Positions 5,765 through 5,835 of a stretch of 5,835 nucleotides of DNA are shown piece after piece; position 1 is the first letter of the stretch; each line of letters starts with the position of its first letter. The notes under the pieces are model-generated. The model had not been told where the DNA came from, made no database searches, and was given only the letters and a program-made list of their open reading frames with translations. This DNA comes from Pseudomonadales bacterium (GTDB lineage Bacteria; Pseudomonadota; Gammaproteobacteria; Pseudomonadales; Litorivicinaceae): NCBI GenBank assembly GCA_012269655.1, contig JAAXJV010000268.1, forward strand, positions 1 to 5,835, read 5' to 3'. The translations under genes were made by a program, and so were the position numbers.

Positions 5765-5835
5765 ATGCTGTTACACCATATCTTCGGGCTTTTCACTCAC
5801 CCCCGTGAAGAATGGCAGGACATCGAGAAGGAACG
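5765..5835 (+). CDS. Yip1-domain family membrane protein, N-terminal fragment (cut by window edge)
   Basis: Only 23 full codons and part of the next are present before the right edge. The peptide MLLHHIFGLFTHPREEWQ resembles the N-terminal motif of bacterial Yip1-domain proteins (typically a short hydrophobic start, then GLxxHPxxEWxxI), which are small inner-membrane proteins with about five membrane segments and no settled function. The start is supported by AAGGAA 7 nt upstream. It lies 63 bp after corB on the same strand and could be transcribed with ypjD-corB, since no terminator is visible between them, or from its own promoter. The call rests on this short motif, so another small membrane protein remains possible. 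Confidence 0.6.
   Translation, partial: MLLHHIFGLFTHPREEWQDIEKE

Overview
The window is ordinary gammaproteobacterial chromosome carrying core housekeeping genes. Seven genes are complete and two are cut by the window edges. Every protein aligns by eye along its length with Escherichia coli homologues. The order xerD-rplS-trmD-rimM-rpsP-ffh, with ypjD-corB divergent from ffh, resembles the Pseudomonas/Oceanospirillales arrangement. I therefore infer a gammaproteobacterium of that kind, but cannot name a genus. I see no mobile element, phage, CRISPR array, RNA gene or sign of recent transfer.

Layout. Positions 1-2171 hold the trmD operon, read leftward from a good sigma-70 promoter (2140-2168): an 89-nt structured leader, then rpsP (S16), rimM, trmD, rplS (L19) and the first 44 codons of xerD. 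The genes are packed end to end: 4-nt overlaps rpsP/rimM and rimM/trmD, a 20-nt overlap trmD/rplS and a 5-nt gap rplS/xerD. ffh (2172-3539) lies just upstream on the same strand, with no intrinsic terminator visible between it and rpsP. A 69-bp divergent spacer (3540-3608) separates ffh from the rightward pair ypjD-corB (3609-5701, 2-nt gap). A 63-bp spacer then leads to the start of a Yip1-family membrane protein gene (5765 onward).

How the genes work together. The leftward genes serve ribosome assembly (S16, L19, the 30S maturation factor RimM), tRNA quality (TrmD m1G37 methylation) and co-translational membrane targeting (Ffh). XerD, for chromosome dimer resolution, sits at the distal end. 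The rightward genes all encode inner-membrane proteins: the CcsA/HemX-like YpjD, the CNNM-type CorB and a Yip1-type protein. There is no stretch of more than 300 bases without a gene.

I did not find a new system. The points worth a second look are regulatory: the weak start codons (TTG, GTG) of rimM and trmD inside tight overlaps, the rplS start embedded in trmD, two consecutive stem-loops in the rpsP leader, and a candidate shared -10 region in the ffh/ypjD spacer.
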